Source of the DNA: Phenylobacterium sp. | Lineage (GTDB): Bacteria; Pseudomonadota; Alphaproteobacteria; Caulobacterales; Caulobacteraceae | DNA length: 7,495 bases | Direction of reading: 5' to 3' | Assembly (NCBI GenBank): GCA_028698405.1 | Contig: JAQVDF010000078.1 | Span: 1-7,495, forward strand | Shown here: one piece after another, positions 5,987-7,495 of the stretch | How positions within the stretch are numbered: position 1 is the first letter of the stretch | Layout: every line of letters begins with the position of its first letter | Translations under genes and position numbers: made by a program | Notes under the pieces: generated by a model | Database searches by the model: none | What the model was told of the DNA's origin: nothing | Seen by the model: only the letters and a program-made list of their open reading frames with translations

Positions 5987-5996
5987 AATTGCAGTT

Positions 5997-6917
5997 ATGG
6001 GCGCATTGGAAGGCAAGGTTGTCCTGGTTACAGGCGGCGGCAACGGCATCGGGCGCGACGCCGCGCTGATCGCCGCGCAGGAAGGCGCTAAGGTCGTCGT
6101 CAACGACCTGGGCGGCGGCCTGAAGGGGGACGACGAGGGCTCGGCGACCGCGGCCGAGAAGGTCGCCCAAGAGATCCGCGCCTCCGGCGGCGAAGCGGTC
6201 TCCAACTCCGACAGCGTGACCAACTACCGCGCCGTCCAGGGCATGGTGGAGCAGGCGCTCGACACCTTCGGCGGCCTGCATGCGGTGATCAATCCGGCCG
6301 GCATCCTGCGTGACGTGATGTTCCACAAGATGTCCGAGGACGACTGGGACCGCGTCATCGACGTTCACCTGCGCGGCAGCTTCAACGTCGCCCGGGCCAC
6401 CATCGAGCTGTTCCGCGAACAGAACGACGGCGCCTACATGTTCTTCACCTCGACCTCGGGCCTGTTGGGCAACATCGGCCAGGCCAACTACGGCGCGGCC
6501 AAGATGGGCATCGCCGGCCTGTCGCGGATCATCGCCATGGAAGGCGCGCGCAACAACGTGCGCTCGAACTGCCTGGCGCCGGTCGCCTGGACCCGCATGA
6601 CCCAGTCGGTGCCGGTGAAGGACGAAGCCGCTGCGGCCCGCCGTCAGGTGATGGCCGAAAAGATCCGCGCCGACCAGCCGGCCCGCTTCTCGGTGGCGAT
6701 GGTCTCGCCGGCCGCCGCCCACGTCTCGGGCCAGATCTTCGGCGCCTCGGGCGAGAACATCATCCTGTACTCGCAACCGCGTCCGATCGAGACGGTCACC
6801 AAGGACGAAGGCTGGACGGTCGAGACCATCCTGACCGAAGCGCTGCCGAAGATGCAGCCGAAGTTCTTCGAACTGAACCGCGCGGCCGCCCCGCCGCAAC
6901 AGAAGCAGCCGGCCTGA
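5997..6917 (+). CDS. SDR family oxidoreductase (MFE-2 / hydroxyacyl-CoA dehydrogenase-like)
   Basis: This 306-residue NAD(P)-dependent short-chain dehydrogenase/reductase has the glycine motif TGGGNGIG at 12-19 and an acidic residue D37 in VVVNDLGG that favours NAD(H) over NADP(H). The catalytic residues are S152, Y165 and K169, in the family arrangement S-x12-Y-x3-K (GQANYGAAK). The block VVVNDLGGG..EGSATAAEKVAQEIRASGGEAVSNSDSV is typical of the 3-hydroxyacyl-CoA dehydrogenase domain of multifunctional enzyme type 2 and related bacterial SDRs, so a beta-hydroxyacyl-CoA or similar substrate is likely but unproven. The usual NNAG motif reads N99-P-A-G. Beyond the core there is a roughly 60-residue C-terminal extension ending in a Pro/Gln-rich tail. 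The ATG at 5997 is preferred over upstream in-frame codons because the Rossmann fold begins there and a GAGGG precedes it. A strong terminator follows. Confidence 0.9.
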   Translation: MGALEGKVVLVTGGGNGIGRDAALIAAQEGAKVVVNDLGGGLKGDDEGSATAAEKVAQEIRASGGEAVSNSDSVTNYRAVQGMVEQALDTFGGLHAVINPAGILRDVMFHKMSEDDWDRVIDVHLRGSFNVARATIELFREQNDGAYMFFTSTSGLLGNIGQANYGAAKMGIAGLSRIIAMEGARNNVRSNCLAPVAWTRMTQSVPVKDEAAAARRQVMAEKIRADQPARFSVAMVSPAAAHVSGQIFGASGENIILYSQPRPIETVTKDEGWTVETILTEALPKMQPKFFELNRAAAPPQQKQPA

Positions 6918-6939
6918 TCCGGACGGCTGTTTGAACGCG

Positions 6940-6976
6940 AAGGGCGGCGGGCTTCGGTCCGCCGCCCTTTTCTTTT
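6940..6976 (+). terminator. Intrinsic terminator after the dehydrogenase
   Basis: AAGGGCGGCGG (6940-6950) pairs perfectly with CCGCCGCCCTT (6959-6969). The inside extends by a G-U pair and a C-G pair closing a UUCG tetraloop, and a T-rich run, TTTTCTTTT (6968-6976), follows. This is a classic rho-independent terminator, 22 bases after the TGA at 6915-6917. It also separates the gene from the convergent flagellar pair, although on the minus strand the T-run is weak. Confidence 0.93.
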
Positions 6977-6985
6977 GCCCGCCCC

Positions 6986-7243
6986 TCAGCGGCCGACGCG
7001 CAGGATGAAGGCCAGGATCTCGGCGACGGCGATGTAGAGCTCCTCGGGAATCTCGGCGTCGAGTTCGATGTGCGACAGGGCCTCGGCAAGGGCCGGGTTC
7101 TCCTCCAGCGGCACGCCATGCTCGCGGGCCGCCTCGACGATCTTCTCGCCCAGCCAGCCCCGGCCGACCGCCACCACCTTGGGCGCTTCCGGCTCGGTGT
7201 AGCGCAGGGCCACCGCCAGCCTGCGGGAGACAGGGCCGGTCAT
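6986..7243 (-). CDS. Stand-alone FlhB C-terminal domain protein (FlhX-like, EscU/YscU/HrcU family)
   Basis: This 85-residue protein corresponds to the cytoplasmic C-terminal fragment of FlhB, the substrate-specificity switch of the flagellar type III export gate. It matches across the fragment: LAVALRYTEPEAPKVVAVG (9-27), GEKIVEAAREHGVPLEENPALAEAL (32-56) and IPEELYIAVAEILAFIL (65-81). The four-helix membrane domain and the self-cleaving NPTH are absent; the protein starts just where the fragment after cleavage would begin, with SRR in place of the NPTH region. From memory, such free FlhB-C homologues can partly stand in for the FlhB fragment in other bacteria. The ATG at 7243 overlaps the upstream FliK-like stop as ATGA. 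A frame extending to 7402 exists but is the shadow of that gene. It is translationally coupled to the neighbour, which fits a joint role in export switching. Confidence 0.88.
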   Translation of the reverse strand: MTGPVSRRLAVALRYTEPEAPKVVAVGRGWLGEKIVEAAREHGVPLEENPALAEALSHIELDAEIPEELYIAVAEILAFILRVGR

Positions 7244-7495
7244 GTCGCCTGGTCCAGGAAGCGGCCGGGCGTCGCGGCGACGCGGGGCGCCGGCCCCTGC
7301 CGCACCGCAAGCTCCGCTTCGAAGCTCGCCCGCGCCAGCGCCGAGGTCAGCCGCTCGCCCTCGCGGGCCAGCTTGCGTGCGGTCTCGGGCCGCTCGACCC
7401 ACAAGGTCACCCCCGCCTTGGCGCCGCGCAGCACGACCTGCGCCTCCACCGGGCCCATCGGCTCGAGATCGAGGGCGAAGCGGACGCGCCAGACG
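7240..7495 (-). CDS. FliK-like flagellar hook-length control protein, C-terminal end (5' truncated by window edge)
   Basis: The minus-strand frame is open from the window edge (first full codon at 7494) to the TGA at 7242-7240, giving 84 visible residues; the gene starts outside the window. The visible part has the FliK C-terminal (Flg_hook) pattern: WRVRFALDLEPMGPVEAQVVL (2-22), a strand around VTLWVERPETARKL (29-42), and a helix with L--AL-----FEAELAV ahead of a variable Pro/Ala tail. In FliK this domain contacts the FlhB C-domain to switch export from hook to filament subunits. That fits the overlap with a stand-alone FlhB-C gene. An internal ATG at 7458 is not the true start because the conserved RFALDLEP precedes it. 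It could be a second FliK-like paralogue rather than the main FliK. Confidence 0.75.
   Translation of the reverse strand, partial: VWRVRFALDLEPMGPVEAQVVLRGAKAGVTLWVERPETARKLAREGERLTSALARASFEAELAVRQGPAPRVAATPGRFLDQAT

Noticed and set aside
5649..5996. N-terminal extension of the dehydrogenase frame into the transporter gene
   Set aside because: The extension is a shadow of the MFS C-terminal half. The Rossmann fold starts at the ATG at 5997.
5703..7310. 535-codon minus-strand open frame spanning the dehydrogenase and terminator
   Set aside because: It runs through the opposite strand of the SDR gene and the intrinsic terminator, and out of frame through the FlhB-like gene. The composition is that of a shadow frame.
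1..7495. Mobile elements, CRISPR arrays, tRNA or rRNA genes, riboswitches, horizontally acquired islands
   Set aside because: No transposase or integrase motifs, spaced direct repeats, cloverleaf patterns or composition shifts were seen on either strand by eye.

Overview
The window is very GC-rich with strongly GC-biased third codon positions. It carries a gene chain familiar from Alphaproteobacteria: DUF1285, CoA-pyrophosphatase Nudix, DUF6111, CCA-adding enzyme. Together with the flagellar FliK/FlhB-like pair, this suggests a chromosomal segment of a Caulobacterales-like organism (Caulobacter/Phenylobacterium type). That assignment is inference from gene content and composition. I see no tRNA, rRNA, CRISPR array, insertion sequence, prophage gene or composition break.

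Layout. (1) Bases 1-449, plus strand: the C-terminal end of a gene that starts outside the window, resembling the second Rossmann half of a GT-B glycosyltransferase. (2) Bases 450-499: a short convergent gap filled by a 10-bp-stem inverted repeat. (3) Bases 4461 down to 500, minus strand: six tightly packed genes in transcription order, GNAT acetyltransferase, DUF1285 protein, Nudix CoA pyrophosphatase, DUF6111 membrane protein, CCA tRNA nucleotidyltransferase and class I glutamine amidotransferase. The last five overlap successively by 3, 8, 4 and 4 bases and use ATG, GTG, TTG, ATG and TTG starts, so one translationally coupled operon is likely. (4) Bases 4462-4686: a divergent intergenic region with a candidate minus-strand promoter, a 14-bp palindrome over its -35 box and a possible 22-codon leader ORF. 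(5) Bases 4687-5943, plus strand: an MFS exporter-like protein. (6) Bases 5997-6917, plus strand: a short-chain dehydrogenase of the MFE-2/hydroxyacyl-CoA type, preceded by a palindrome that includes its ribosome binding site and followed by a textbook intrinsic terminator with a UUCG loop. (7) Bases 7495 down to 6986, minus strand: the C-terminus of a FliK-like hook-length control protein, overlapping by ATGA a small stand-alone FlhB C-domain protein.

How the genes relate. The six-gene operon combines tRNA 3'-end maturation (CCA enzyme) with a CoA-hydrolysing housekeeping enzyme and proteins of unknown function (DUF1285, DUF6111, an unassigned amidotransferase and an unassigned acetyltransferase). 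The last flagellar pair belongs to export-substrate switching and hook length control. The transporter and dehydrogenase may be separately controlled.

The region is mostly ordinary. I found no convincing undescribed multi-gene system. The points worth a second look are regulatory palindromes at two promoter or leader regions, a possible leader peptide, a changed NNAG motif in the dehydrogenase, and conserved unknowns coupled to the CCA gene.
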